64,000 nucleotides of DNA from Hyposmocoma kahamanoa (lineage: Eukaryota; Arthropoda; Insecta; Lepidoptera; Cosmopterigidae). Positions 56,001 to 56,978 of the stretch are shown here, one piece after another (within the stretch, counting starts at the first letter, position 1; each line of letters starts with the position of its first letter). The DNA is taken from contig NW_020653200.1 of NCBI RefSeq assembly GCF_003589595.1, positions 8,969,732 to 9,033,731 on the forward strand. The letters run 5' to 3'. Below the pieces are notes generated by a model. It did no database searches and was not told where the DNA came from. It saw only the letters and a program-made list of their open reading frames with translations. The translations under genes and the position numbers were made by a program.

Positions 56001-56644
56001 CTGACAAAACTCATTCGCCTCCTCCACTGTTATCAGTCTATTCGTACCTGCCATTCTTGATACTATTAACCTGGCCTTTTTTAAGGACTAAGAAGCAAGT
56101 CGAAATGAAGAAAGTTGTCACACACTGTTTGCACTACGCAATTTGTCAGTTCACTTTCAAATATTCATTCAAACCTTCGATGACTGGCAATACAATTAAT
56201 AACTGAGCGATACCTATTCTCACAACTTAATACTAGCTTTGCGATTGAATGTTGAAAATAGATCGTATTTGCGATTTACTGCTAAAATTGTGCGAATTGC
56301 TGTTTTATACTTTGTTCAGTTATATTTGCCCTTAAAATGTTAATTATTCGGTTTGCTGTTGCCAAAAGACAACCGAATTATAAATTATACTCGGTCAAAG
56401 AAGAAGAAAGGCAAATAGATACAAAAAGGTTTTCCATGTTTTTTTATATCATCCTCTCGTGATTGAATTTTTTTTTAATTAGTGGTTTGATAATGCTTTT
56501 ATGTCTTCTTTGCAGAATGCTGACGATATACTGAATGGTCTTTCTCCTGAAGGACTAGAAGCTATCGACAAAGCCGCTATAAATGTGCGTATTAAAGATT
56601 TTGCCTCTATTGATGAATCTGAACTACCACTACTATTGAAATAA
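4909..56644 (+). CDS. Met2: Methoprene-tolerant family bHLH-PAS juvenile hormone receptor, probably Met2 (8 exons, N-terminus missing)
   Basis: Spliced coding region: 4909-5081, 23253-23410, 24831-25018, 31970-32135, 37284-37515, 46003-46253, 54627-55820, 56516-56644. Every junction is GT-AG and the phases match, including three split codons that restore Val58, Arg173 and Met306. The product is 829 residues from the first full codon: bHLH (about 1-58), PAS-A (about 84-230), PAS-B (about 240-365), a long C-terminal region (390-787) and a short tail (788-829). In insects Met binds juvenile hormone through PAS-B, partners Taiman/SRC and activates genes such as Kr-h1 in the nucleus; this is family knowledge. 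The basic region, PAS spacing and conserved blocks (EKQRRDKLN, SGNDV, PPKKERI) identify the family. Choice of Met2 over Met1 rests on the multi-intron structure, since lepidopteran Met1 is usually intronless. The start codon is not in the visible exons. No disabling mutation was seen. Confidence 0.9.
5082..6418. other. Start of Met intron 1, no gene
   Basis: No coding signal was seen. It contains the perfect hairpin at 6275-6315. Confidence 0.6.
6275..6315. repeat. Perfect 18-bp hairpin with 5-nt loop
   Basis: The arm acttcattctctataact (6275-6292) is followed by aacca and its exact inverse (6298-6315). It has the same geometry as the hairpin at 1466-1506 but a different sequence. Confidence 0.9.
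6419..6490 (+). mobile_element. Fragment shared with the mariner 5' region
   Basis: About 70 bases (caatttacaatctgagcccc...gtttaaagaaattta) match 41923-41990, just upstream of the mariner reading frame. Similarity stops on both sides, so this looks like a remnant of the same element. Confidence 0.55.
6920..6975 (+). repeat. Short dispersed repeat, copy 1
   Basis: The block with cttacgaatgagcagtagag recurs at 41141-41182. It is probably a piece of the 3' untranslated part of a retroelement; the family is not identified. Confidence 0.5.
7045..7280 (+). mobile_element. Dispersed repeat family A, copy 1
   Basis: Family A is a repeat of about 300 bp that starts near atatcaagtgacgg and ends ctctactgctactaa. 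This copy lacks the 5' start and has an internal deletion around 7120. Other copies are at 8772, 17014 (-), 23587, 24185, 28026 and 51600. No TIRs, coding sequence or Pol III boxes were recognised, so the class is unknown. Confidence 0.7.
7281..8771. other. Gene-free stretch in intron 1
   Basis: Short open frames here have no domain or codon pattern of a gene. A 12-bp inverted repeat (ctacgtgcaata with its inverse, about 7292-7328) lies at the left end. Confidence 0.5.
8772..9049 (+). mobile_element. Dispersed repeat family A, copy 2 (near full length)
   Basis: It runs from ttataatatcaagtgacgg to ctctactgctactaaa and preserves the whole family A body. A T-rich run precedes it. Confidence 0.8.
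9700..9815 (-). mobile_element. tRNA-derived SINE family S5, fragment
   Basis: On the minus strand, a B box-like ggttcgagt is followed by ctttgtattaataattt, the same tail as the copies at 31300 (-), 40380 (+) and 52240 (+). Confidence 0.55.
9845..10262 (-). pseudogene. Non-LTR retrotransposon, C-terminal fragment after RT
   Basis: The minus strand reads a C-terminal tract typical of LINE polyproteins: RQRIDAFEMWRWRRKLKI, FGHVARKDADNLERLMV, and ATEWNRWRQMVGR before a stop. Two in-frame stop codons interrupt it (after QRVIR and after GKVE), and no RT catalytic core is present. It is a dead, 5'-truncated copy, with short aag repeats beyond its 3' end. Confidence 0.75.
10263..11269. other. Gene-free stretch in intron 1
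   Basis: AT-rich with no recognisable gene. A 19-21-bp direct duplication (tctaattgaagaccaatcg twice) spans about 11192-11233 and runs into the next element. Confidence 0.5.
11270..12440 (+). pseudogene. Heavily decayed non-LTR retrotransposon RT region
   Basis: Pieces in shifting frames recall reverse transcriptase: NRTAPGMDQI near 11282, HMFALRRILDES near 11560, LNIEKAFDS near 11598, KGVKQACPLSP near 11764, and IYKMVIETTMTYDLKM near 12020. Many stops and frameshifts separate them and the catalytic DD block is not visible. It is an old, non-functional insertion; the clade is not determined. Confidence 0.6.
13050..13385. repeat. Dispersed lepidopteran-type repeat
   Basis: The stretch starts ccacaatctcacctgatgtt and ends agaaaaccgaca. 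Its composition and wording resemble a repeat I know from many moth genomes, but no second copy is in the window and the class is not determined. The short minus-strand open frame here is not a gene. Confidence 0.4.
13425..13987. mobile_element. PIF/Harbinger-like MITE with TTA target duplication
   Basis: The termini gggcgcattcccattatgtc and the inverse of gatataatgggaacgcgccc form imperfect inverted repeats of about 25 bp. TTA flanks both sides (13422-13424, 13988-13990). Inside are repeated gttccca and ctgtcgt motifs and no transposase. A GG-start TIR with a TTA duplication suggests PIF/Harbinger; this class is inferred. The element is interrupted at 13701-13812. Confidence 0.75.
13701..13812 (-). 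mobile_element. 5'-truncated LINE 3' end nested in the MITE
   Basis: It is flanked by the exact 12-bp duplication gttgtcgttcta (13689-13700 and 13813-13824). On the minus strand it ends ggattgcaataggctgattg, a 3' end very common in lepidopteran RTE-like LINEs. It is younger than its host MITE. Confidence 0.75.
13991..17013. other. Gene-free stretch in intron 1
   Basis: Mostly AT-rich and unannotated. A GC-rich patch (about 15040-15165) holds cgccggcgccggccacgtg, including an E-box CACGTG. An inverted repeat with ggttttagctat arms spans about 16776-16814. No coding region is supported. Confidence 0.5.
17122..17418. mobile_element. 297-bp insertion inside family A
   Basis: It is bordered by the 11-bp direct repeat attccggtttt (17111-17121 and 17419-17429), which occurs once in family A. 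This suggests a target duplication. A partial tandem copy of agggtgctggtgaaatt at its right edge complicates the picture. The content is not recognised. Confidence 0.5.
17543..17717. mobile_element. Palindromic MITE family C, copy 1
   Basis: The outer arms ggtcgtattccagaactcta and the inverse of tagagttctagaatacgacc form inverted repeats, followed by long inner arms around aatcatactcaagtcctgac. It is flanked by taa (17540-17542) and tga (17718-17720), close to the TTA duplication of copy 2 at 38245-38402. Confidence 0.75.
17791..18869. other. Gene-free stretch in intron 1
   Basis: AT-rich. A direct repeat gcggtataaatacg occurs at 18795-18808 and 18820-18833, shortly before the LINE. No gene seen. 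Confidence 0.5.
18881..19114 (+). pseudogene. LINE ORF1, C-terminal remnant
   Basis: About 75 residues (RLFYHARRFAAEHKYDFCW, VVYLRKKESAPQIRI, then a stop at 19112-19114) resemble the C-terminal domain found at the end of ORF1 in many insect LINEs (Baculo_FP-like fold). The zinc-finger and coiled-coil parts that normally precede it are missing. ORF2 follows about 30 bases later. Confidence 0.65.
19142..22351 (+). pseudogene. LINE ORF2: endonuclease and reverse transcriptase, disabled
   Basis: Endonuclease motifs: ITQNIRSINCN (about 19555), LTECRLS (about 19645), LTGDINIA (about 19942), CIDHVLLK (about 20080), and DHKAVLTLI. RT motifs: AVIRPIYKGGDKKVIPNYRP, GKSTADAV, FIDLAKAFDTV, YGVPQGSNLGP, and the catalytic YADD at about 21516. 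A TGA stops the frame at 19688-19690 in the endonuclease domain, a frameshift lies at about 21550, and another at about 21955-21985 before the tail FRPYLYPTTLLYKSCGVL. Normal length is kept overall. It encoded nicking and target-primed reverse transcription; this copy cannot make the full protein. Confidence 0.88.
22516..23252. other. End of Met intron 1, no gene
   Basis: AT-rich sequence between the LINE tail and exon b. No repeat or gene recognised. Confidence 0.5.
23253..23410 (+). CDS. Met2: Met exon b: bHLH to PAS-A linker and start of PAS-A
   Basis: The acceptor is TTATTAG at 23252 and the donor is GTAAGG at 23411. The first two bases complete Val58, then residues 59-110 follow. FGES continues the bHLH/PAS linker and GFLLTTTYRGLIVVVSQNVQ is the first PAS-A strand pair and helix, ending in LGYTE. 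The pyrimidine tract is weak, but frame and homology are clear. It follows an 18,171-bp intron, the largest in the gene. Confidence 0.9.
23587..23690. mobile_element. Dispersed repeat family A, rearranged fragment
   Basis: The family A start (ttataatatcaagtgacggg) is read on the plus strand, followed within 50 bases by an inverted piece (taccattatgcgcacgacttgttcg) that reads on the minus strand. The inverted piece includes one arm of the 19-bp inverted repeat with 24188-24206. Confidence 0.6.
23736..23948 (+). mobile_element. tRNA-derived SINE, family shared with 63238-63396
   Basis: The tRNA-like head has the A box region GTGGCCGAAAGG and the B box GGTTCGCTTCC (about 23794), then the body gagtttgggtgtaattt and tgtgttcatggcaccc, ending in an A-rich tail. 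The copy at 63238-63396 has the same head and body inverted. Confidence 0.75.
24185..24345 (+). mobile_element. Dispersed repeat family A, partial copy
   Basis: It matches the family from gcctgtccataacagttgca to the caccagcaccttcacc region; the 3' third is missing. Its left edge carries the second arm of the 19-bp inverted repeat. Confidence 0.7.
24831..25018 (+). CDS. Met2: Met exon c: PAS-A core
   Basis: The acceptor is TTCTCAG at 24830 and the donor is GTGAGA at 25019, in phase 2. Residues 111-172 begin LDLLGQNIFSIIHVEDQQTL, the typical PAS-A core (LG..IF..IH.ED). An acidic linker with DEPDG follows, then a helix rich in charged residues. The last two bases AG join the A of the next exon to make Arg173. 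Confidence 0.92.
25019..27119. other. Met intron 3, left part
   Basis: No gene. At 26592-26646 a 15-bp inverted repeat (gttttccacatcagc and inverse) opens a stretch with repeated gctgatg and atgcgga words up to about 27085. This is probably a degenerate DNA element, but its ends are not resolved. Confidence 0.45.
27120..27900. other. GC-rich block of unknown origin
   Basis: About 780 bases are clearly richer in G+C than the surroundings, with sharp edges. It contains the perfect palindrome cctgtgcgcgcacagg (about 27169) and several inverted words (gagctagtg, gctagtgcc). The 92-codon open frame at 27607-27885 is Pro/Arg-rich with no recognised domain. It could be an untranslated or gag-like part of a retroelement; this is a guess. 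Confidence 0.4.
28026..28331 (+). mobile_element. Dispersed repeat family A, near full length
   Basis: It runs from ttacaatatcaagtggcggg to ctctactgctactaaat with no large gaps. This is the best reference copy in the window. Confidence 0.8.
28845..31298 (+). mobile_element. Non-LTR retrotransposon, 5'-truncated, with largely open RT
   Basis: It starts inside the endonuclease end (YLSDHETAQLL) and extends through RT and a C-terminal domain to a 3' tail of gattt repeats (about 31269-31298). It is a different family from the LINE at 18870: different RT sequence and different tail. It lies in Met intron 3, in the same direction as the gene. Confidence 0.85.
28851..31110 (+). pseudogene. LINE ORF2 fragment: linker and reverse transcriptase
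   Basis: The first frame (28851-29315) codes the endonuclease end and a Lys-rich linker. The frame then shifts by one base near an A9 run at about 29287, and the rest continues open to TAG at 31108-31110. RT motifs: SIIKPLFKKGDKCEVSNYRP, GFQEGKSTT, FLDLSKAFDFV, RCGVPQGSVLGPLLF, and catalytic FADD at about 30283. After RT come KFLGIIIN, YGLLVWG, and a C-terminal tail ending in TFKTKLHEFL. More than 500 codons without a stop suggest a fairly recent insertion. It lacks the endonuclease and ORF1, so it cannot move by itself. Confidence 0.85.
31300..31463 (-). mobile_element. tRNA-derived SINE family S5
   Basis: The minus strand has A box TAGCTCAGTTGG and B box GGTTCGAGTAC with correct spacing, followed by the family tail with ctttgtattaataatt and actagtgga. 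It directly follows the LINE tail. Confidence 0.75.
31597..31882. mobile_element. MITE family B, copy 1 (8-bp target duplication)
   Basis: The termini cattgactta and its inverse are inside TIRs of about 30 bp that include ggacgtcgggtc / gacccgtcgtcc. It is flanked by atccaaac (31589-31596) and atacaaac (31883-31890), 7 of 8 matching. It lies 88 bases before Met exon d. It has no coding capacity. An 8-bp duplication fits the hAT or P superfamily. Confidence 0.85.
31970..32135 (+). CDS. Met2: Met exon d: end of PAS-A
   Basis: The acceptor AAAACAG ends at 31969 and the donor GTAAGT starts at 32136. The phases fit both neighbours (1 base, then 55 codons). Residues 174-228 begin FRKHTQRSEPIQYVRCVVEG, as expected for the end of PAS-A (RSEP..Y..V...G), and end SGNDV, which joins VFIGVVRPI to give the conserved NDVV strand. 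The middle is rich in Arg and Cys (LTRCCPVRRARARGDNPC). The exon is too short to stand out by ORF length and was placed from homology and splice phase. Confidence 0.88.
32269..32289. repeat. (AATAC)n microsatellite
   Basis: Four tandem units in intron 4. Confidence 0.8.
32290..33324. other. Gene-free part of intron 4
   Basis: No gene. Around 32572-32685 gccgtaacgtaacacgagcattcg and gaatgctacgttacgcc form an imperfect inverted repeat, possibly an old TIR element. Confidence 0.4.
33325..34166. mobile_element. hAT-like non-autonomous element, 842 bp
   Basis: The 8-bp direct repeat gatacaat is at 33317-33324 and 34167-34174. The ends tagcgttgccaatgcc and the inverse of aattgacaactctg match the hAT terminus CAGNGTTGCCAA. 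Subterminal regions carry repeated tccccaaa and ttggggaa words. No transposase is present. The right end resembles the element at 184-389. Confidence 0.75.
34175..35241. other. Gene-free part of intron 4
   Basis: AT-rich, with no gene or recognised repeat. Confidence 0.5.
35250..35505. mobile_element. MITE family B, copy 2
   Basis: It has the same termini as copy 1. The exact 8-bp duplication gtattaag is at 35242-35249 and 35506-35513. Near the right end attattagtagct is tandemly repeated. Internally it is closer to copy 3 than to copy 1. Confidence 0.9.
36124..36535. mobile_element. GC-rich TIR element with GCGGGT tandem repeat
   Basis: The ends ggccttattcagagtgg and the inverse of cactctgaatgagccc form inverted repeats. 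The interior is very GC-rich and includes a (GCGGGT)n tract at about 36154-36262. No target duplication is clear. Gly/Cys/Ala-rich open frames over the tract are repeat products, not genes. Confidence 0.6.
36154..36262. repeat. (GCGGGT)n hexanucleotide repeat
   Basis: Imperfect tandem units of gcgggt with a few substitutions, about 18 units, the strongest GC anomaly in the window. Confidence 0.9.
36610..36955 (+). mobile_element. LINE 3' end fragment
   Basis: The start recalls the last residues of a LINE C-terminus (a FN.LP.E pattern, with several stops). The end is aataaacgtatt followed by attctattctata, a tail seen on lepidopteran LINEs. It ends about 330 bases before Met exon e. Confidence 0.5.
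37284..37515 (+). CDS. Met2: Met exon e: PAS-B, N-terminal part
   Basis: The acceptor GTCATAG ends at 37283 and the donor GTAAGT starts at 37516, in phase 1. Residues 229-305 run from VFIGVVRPIAETFM to VIIALRES. They contain the PAS-B start (EYRTRHSIDGQIMDCEQRIA), a tract like the hydrophobic hormone pocket of the family (GYMTHEVYGVNAMNFMH), and the RDDVRWV helix. The last base joins TG of the next exon to make Met306. Confidence 0.93.
37516..38244. other. Start of Met intron 5, no gene
   Basis: No gene or clear repeat was recognised. Confidence 0.5.
38245..38402. mobile_element. Palindromic MITE family C, copy 2
   Basis: It starts gggtcgtattctagaactct and ends with its inverse, and is flanked by TTA (38242-38244 and 38403-38405). 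Almost the whole 158-bp element can fold on itself. The 3-bp TTA duplication suggests PIF/Harbinger. Confidence 0.85.
38963..39203 (-). mobile_element. tRNA-derived SINE with (TTTC)n tail
   Basis: The minus strand shows A box TGGCCCAGTGG (about 39186) and consensus B box GGTTCGATTCC (about 39152), a body of about 150 bases, then aataaatttatttctttctttc as the 3' end. It appears close to full length. Confidence 0.75.
39570..39682 (+). mobile_element. Probable LINE 3' tail
   Basis: A T-rich 3' untranslated-like region ends in (AATA)n at 39659-39681, typical of lepidopteran LINE ends. No coding remnant is visible. Confidence 0.35.
39709..39990. mobile_element. TIR element with internal cgatgca/tcgcgcg subrepeats
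   Basis: The ends ggttacatacgacgactctt... and the inverse of ...agtcgccatgtgtaatcg form imperfect TIRs ending in agcagcgatgca. Inside, cgatgca and agtcgcgcg/aatcgcgcg words recur several times in both orientations. A target duplication is not resolved. Confidence 0.65.
40380..40503 (+). mobile_element. tRNA-derived SINE family S5, plus-strand copy
   Basis: A box-like TGGCTTAGTAGG, a weak B box (gattcgaaacc), then tatctttgtattaataatt and aactagtggagaaatttcac, the family tail. Confidence 0.65.
40714..40772. repeat. Near-perfect hairpin of 26-27 bp
   Basis: Arm 40714-40740 (aacagaaagttaaac...) and arm 40747-40772 pair with one bulge and one mismatch over a 6-nt loop. The size is compatible with a microRNA precursor or a tiny palindromic MITE. 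No second copy in the window. Confidence 0.8.
40773..41600. other. Gene-free part of intron 5
   Basis: No gene. The short repeat with ttacgaatgagcagtagag (41141-41182) matches 6920-6975. Confidence 0.5.
41601..41742 (+). mobile_element. Degenerate Helitron-like repeat fragment
   Basis: It starts aactaatattataaatgcgaaag and ends gaagtcgcgggctccagctaat, both ends well known from a very common lepidopteran non-autonomous repeat usually placed with Helitrons. The middle is shortened. The class is assigned from memory of the ends only. Confidence 0.5.
42020..43505 (+). pseudogene. Mariner transposase pseudogene
   Basis: It starts at the ATG in MDLSRENFRSMIFFHFK. The N-terminal DNA-binding part is open (APCKTIIYIWFAEFKRGRVN, RRMIKTDRHVIYHEIRAS). 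Past about 42330 frames shift: LCSRWIPHNVTEAQ in a second frame, then IVTGDEIWIYSYDPK (first catalytic Asp) in a third, then a stop after EPKPA. After the inserted repeat it resumes with KTGHVATVAM, ICHHDNLTRPD (second Asp) and YSPDLAPCEFHLFP (third Asp), ending in GQRFSSPKEVVEEYEKYV. The D,D,D catalytic triad and spacing are mariner-type, but no functional protein is possible. Confidence 0.88.
42648..43108. mobile_element. Repeat nested inside the mariner
   Basis: It begins aaccgacttcgaaaaaagga and ends with the inverse-like gaggccggttttttt. This is a repeat type found very widely in Lepidoptera near the wording 'aaccgacttcaaaaaaggagg'. It splits the transposase between MIAPF and KTGHV. A target duplication is not clear because both sides are T-rich. 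Confidence 0.7.
43621..46002. other. End of Met intron 5, no gene
   Basis: AT-rich. An (AAT)n microsatellite lies at about 44190-44220. The stretch 44560-44765 is less AT-rich and has short inverted words (tcactgtagtga); it may be a mobile-element remnant, but I do not recognise it. No coding region is supported. Confidence 0.5.
46003..46253 (+). CDS. Met2: Met exon f: PAS-B, C-terminal part
   Basis: The acceptor TTGCTTCAG ends at 46002 and the donor GTGAGT starts at 46254, in phase 0. Residues 307-389 contain the PAS-B sheet (GESCYRLMTKSGQFIYMRT), SFVCTNTVV, and the closing helix (EGKHLIKMMKKKFMLMI), followed by an acidic stretch EAPPEEESLE. A LINE fragment lies less than 250 bp downstream in the intron. 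Confidence 0.93.
46367..46397. repeat. Short hairpin after exon f
   Basis: tgaatcagaacat and atgttctgattctga pair over a 3-4-nt loop. It lies about 115 bases after the exon f donor. Confidence 0.7.
46450..47220 (+). pseudogene. LINE C-terminal fragment and 3' end
   Basis: Translated pieces fit the region after RT of a Jockey-like LINE: ESTMFLGITI, HITALAAKLSSTVFFLVRKI, YSYFHSALSYGILL, RAVRSIYKLGNKVSLKKMF, with stops and frameshifts. The 3' end is aataaaactttattattatta at about 47195. RT itself is missing, so the copy is 5'-truncated. It is a third LINE family in the gene, in the same direction as Met. Confidence 0.75.
47221..48417. other. Gene-free part of intron 6
   Basis: AT-rich, with no gene or repeat recognised. 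Confidence 0.5.
48582..48617 (+). promoter_or_regulatory. Candidate core promoter of the Tc1 transposase
   Basis: TATAAAA at 48582-48588 is followed about 31 bases later by TCATTC (48612-48617), a fair arthropod initiator. The ATG is 70 bases further. A second initiator-like TCAGT at 48595 is too close to the TATA box. Confidence 0.4.
48684..49715 (+). CDS. Tc1-like transposase, DD34E, intact
   Basis: 343 codons from ATG at 48684 to TGA at 49713-49715. An in-frame GTG lies 12 bases earlier, but the ATG is the likely start. Residues 1-50 form a first helix-turn-helix (TTRVIARRLAISQSCVVATL), followed by a GRPR-like motif (RPRSGRP, 53-59) and a second helix-turn-helix up to about 115. The DDE domain has Asp155 (CLFVDESRIS), Asp245 (VLVDDNAPAH) and Glu280 (SPDLNPIEHAW), with exactly 34 residues between the last two. 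Length matches the usual 340-350 residues. It cuts and pastes the element in the nucleus, inserting at TA. No stop, frameshift or catalytic change was seen, so it may still be active. Confidence 0.96.
   Translation: MPRGLSEVLRARIVTLREEGYTTRVIARRLAISQSCVVATLQRYHGMGNLADRPRSGRPTVLTAAQKRYIRLLAARDPTINATKIKAEVRATSGLEVSTQTVRNCLHQAGLRARRSWRAPLNSRQRQQRRLQWARLRQNEEGEDENIWQNCLFVDESRISTHPDSRRVRVWRRPGDRERQRTATGTVQQGGKSVSFWGGIMIGARTPLIPYRGFMTADMYKAVAIDGIVRPFRVNHGHQFVLVDDNAPAHRAQRVNAALQEYYITRLDWPAGSPDLNPIEHAWDALKRAVWNREPRPQTVPELREAAIEEWDRLPQEMLDNLILSMPRRIFACIRARGGVILY
49732..49737 (+). promoter_or_regulatory. Polyadenylation signal of the Tc1 transposase
   Basis: AATAAA lies 17 bases after the transposase stop codon and inside the element. 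Confidence 0.6.
49978..51599. other. Gene-free part of intron 6
   Basis: No gene. A tandem duplication of gggacacagat lies at about 51458-51487. No larger repeat was resolved. Confidence 0.5.
51600..51870 (+). mobile_element. Dispersed repeat family A, near full length
   Basis: It runs from ttataatatcaagtgatgga to ctctactgctactga, with a deletion of the gcggcagaaataggtaagg part near the 3' end. Confidence 0.8.
52240..52300 (+). mobile_element. SINE family S5, 3' fragment
   Basis: The stretch gttcgatctatgtattgata...aacaaactagttgag matches the tail of the copies at 31300 and 40380. The head is not recognisable. Confidence 0.5.
52913..53045 (-). mobile_element. Dispersed repeat D, copy 1
   Basis: About 130 bases (aaggcacaatagcactatcc, ctccaaaaggtccagagcg) match the inverse of 63088-63222. 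It may extend left to about 52750. The family is not classified; similar sequence is common in moths. Confidence 0.6.
53046..54626. other. End of Met intron 6, no gene
   Basis: AT-rich with no recognisable gene or repeat. Exon g begins at its right edge. Confidence 0.5.
54627..55820 (+). CDS. Met2: Met exon g: long C-terminal region
   Basis: The acceptor CTTTCACAG ends at 54626 and the donor GTAAGT starts at 55821; both ends are phase 0 and the exon codes 398 residues. The first 70 keep family blocks: EDPRALEKVILHLVTNLPSP and IIPPKKERIISAIDKIYNVI. The rest is low-complexity and probably disordered: Ser/Pro/Thr-rich segments, a basic cluster at about 55291-55350 (KRRSHEQNKRRDEQKK) that could be a nuclear localisation signal, a Val/Leu/Gln/Pro-rich stretch, and a Tyr/Asn-rich patch (YNYNNYYLYKYRQ). 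This part is expected to hold transactivation activity. It is the least conserved part of the family. Confidence 0.9.
55821..56515. other. Met intron 7
   Basis: A 695-bp intron between two phase-0 exons. It contains (CATA)n at about 55908-55925 and a stretch ending near 56100 that looks like a retroelement remnant. Confidence 0.6.
56516..56644 (+). CDS. Met2: Met exon h: C-terminal tail and stop
   Basis: The acceptor TCTTTGCAG ends at 56515, and 42 codons run to TAA at 56642-56644. The sequence starts NADDILNGLSPEGLEAIDKA and ends SELPLLLK. The acidic and hydrophobic composition, with a final LPLLL that fits the LXXLL pattern, resembles a small activation motif; this role is inferred. The phase matches exon g and the reading frame closes cleanly. 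Confidence 0.85.
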   Translation, partial: NADDILNGLSPEGLEAIDKAAINVRIKDFASIDESELPLLLK

Positions 56645-56942
56645 AAAAAATCAGAGGTCCGTTAATATTCATTTTAACTTTTCTGTCTACGTTCTTAATT
56701 TATTTATCTACAAACCATTTACTGTAATATACGTTAAAAAGCGTTATAATAGTTTTCTAAGCAATTTGTGCAAATTCCTTCTCCAAGGATAAATATGGAA
56801 GCAACCTTTGGTATGGTTACTTATTGGGGAGGACAGCTTTTAGCTACTAACCTAAAGAAAAGAAGCCAAGAAGAAATTTAAAACCATTTCATAGTTAGTT
56901 TGTTAAAGCTCAACGTAGCGTCCTTTCAGTCTTTTTTTCACT

Positions 56943-56978
56943 AATAAATGAGTCCGCTAAAACATTTGTCGAAATAAA
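56943..56978 (+). promoter_or_regulatory. Candidate polyadenylation signals of Met
   Basis: AATAAA occurs at 56943-56948 and 56973-56978, about 300 bases after the stop codon. They are the nearest canonical signals downstream of the last exon. Which one is used cannot be seen, and later AATAAA hexamers exist. Confidence 0.4.
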
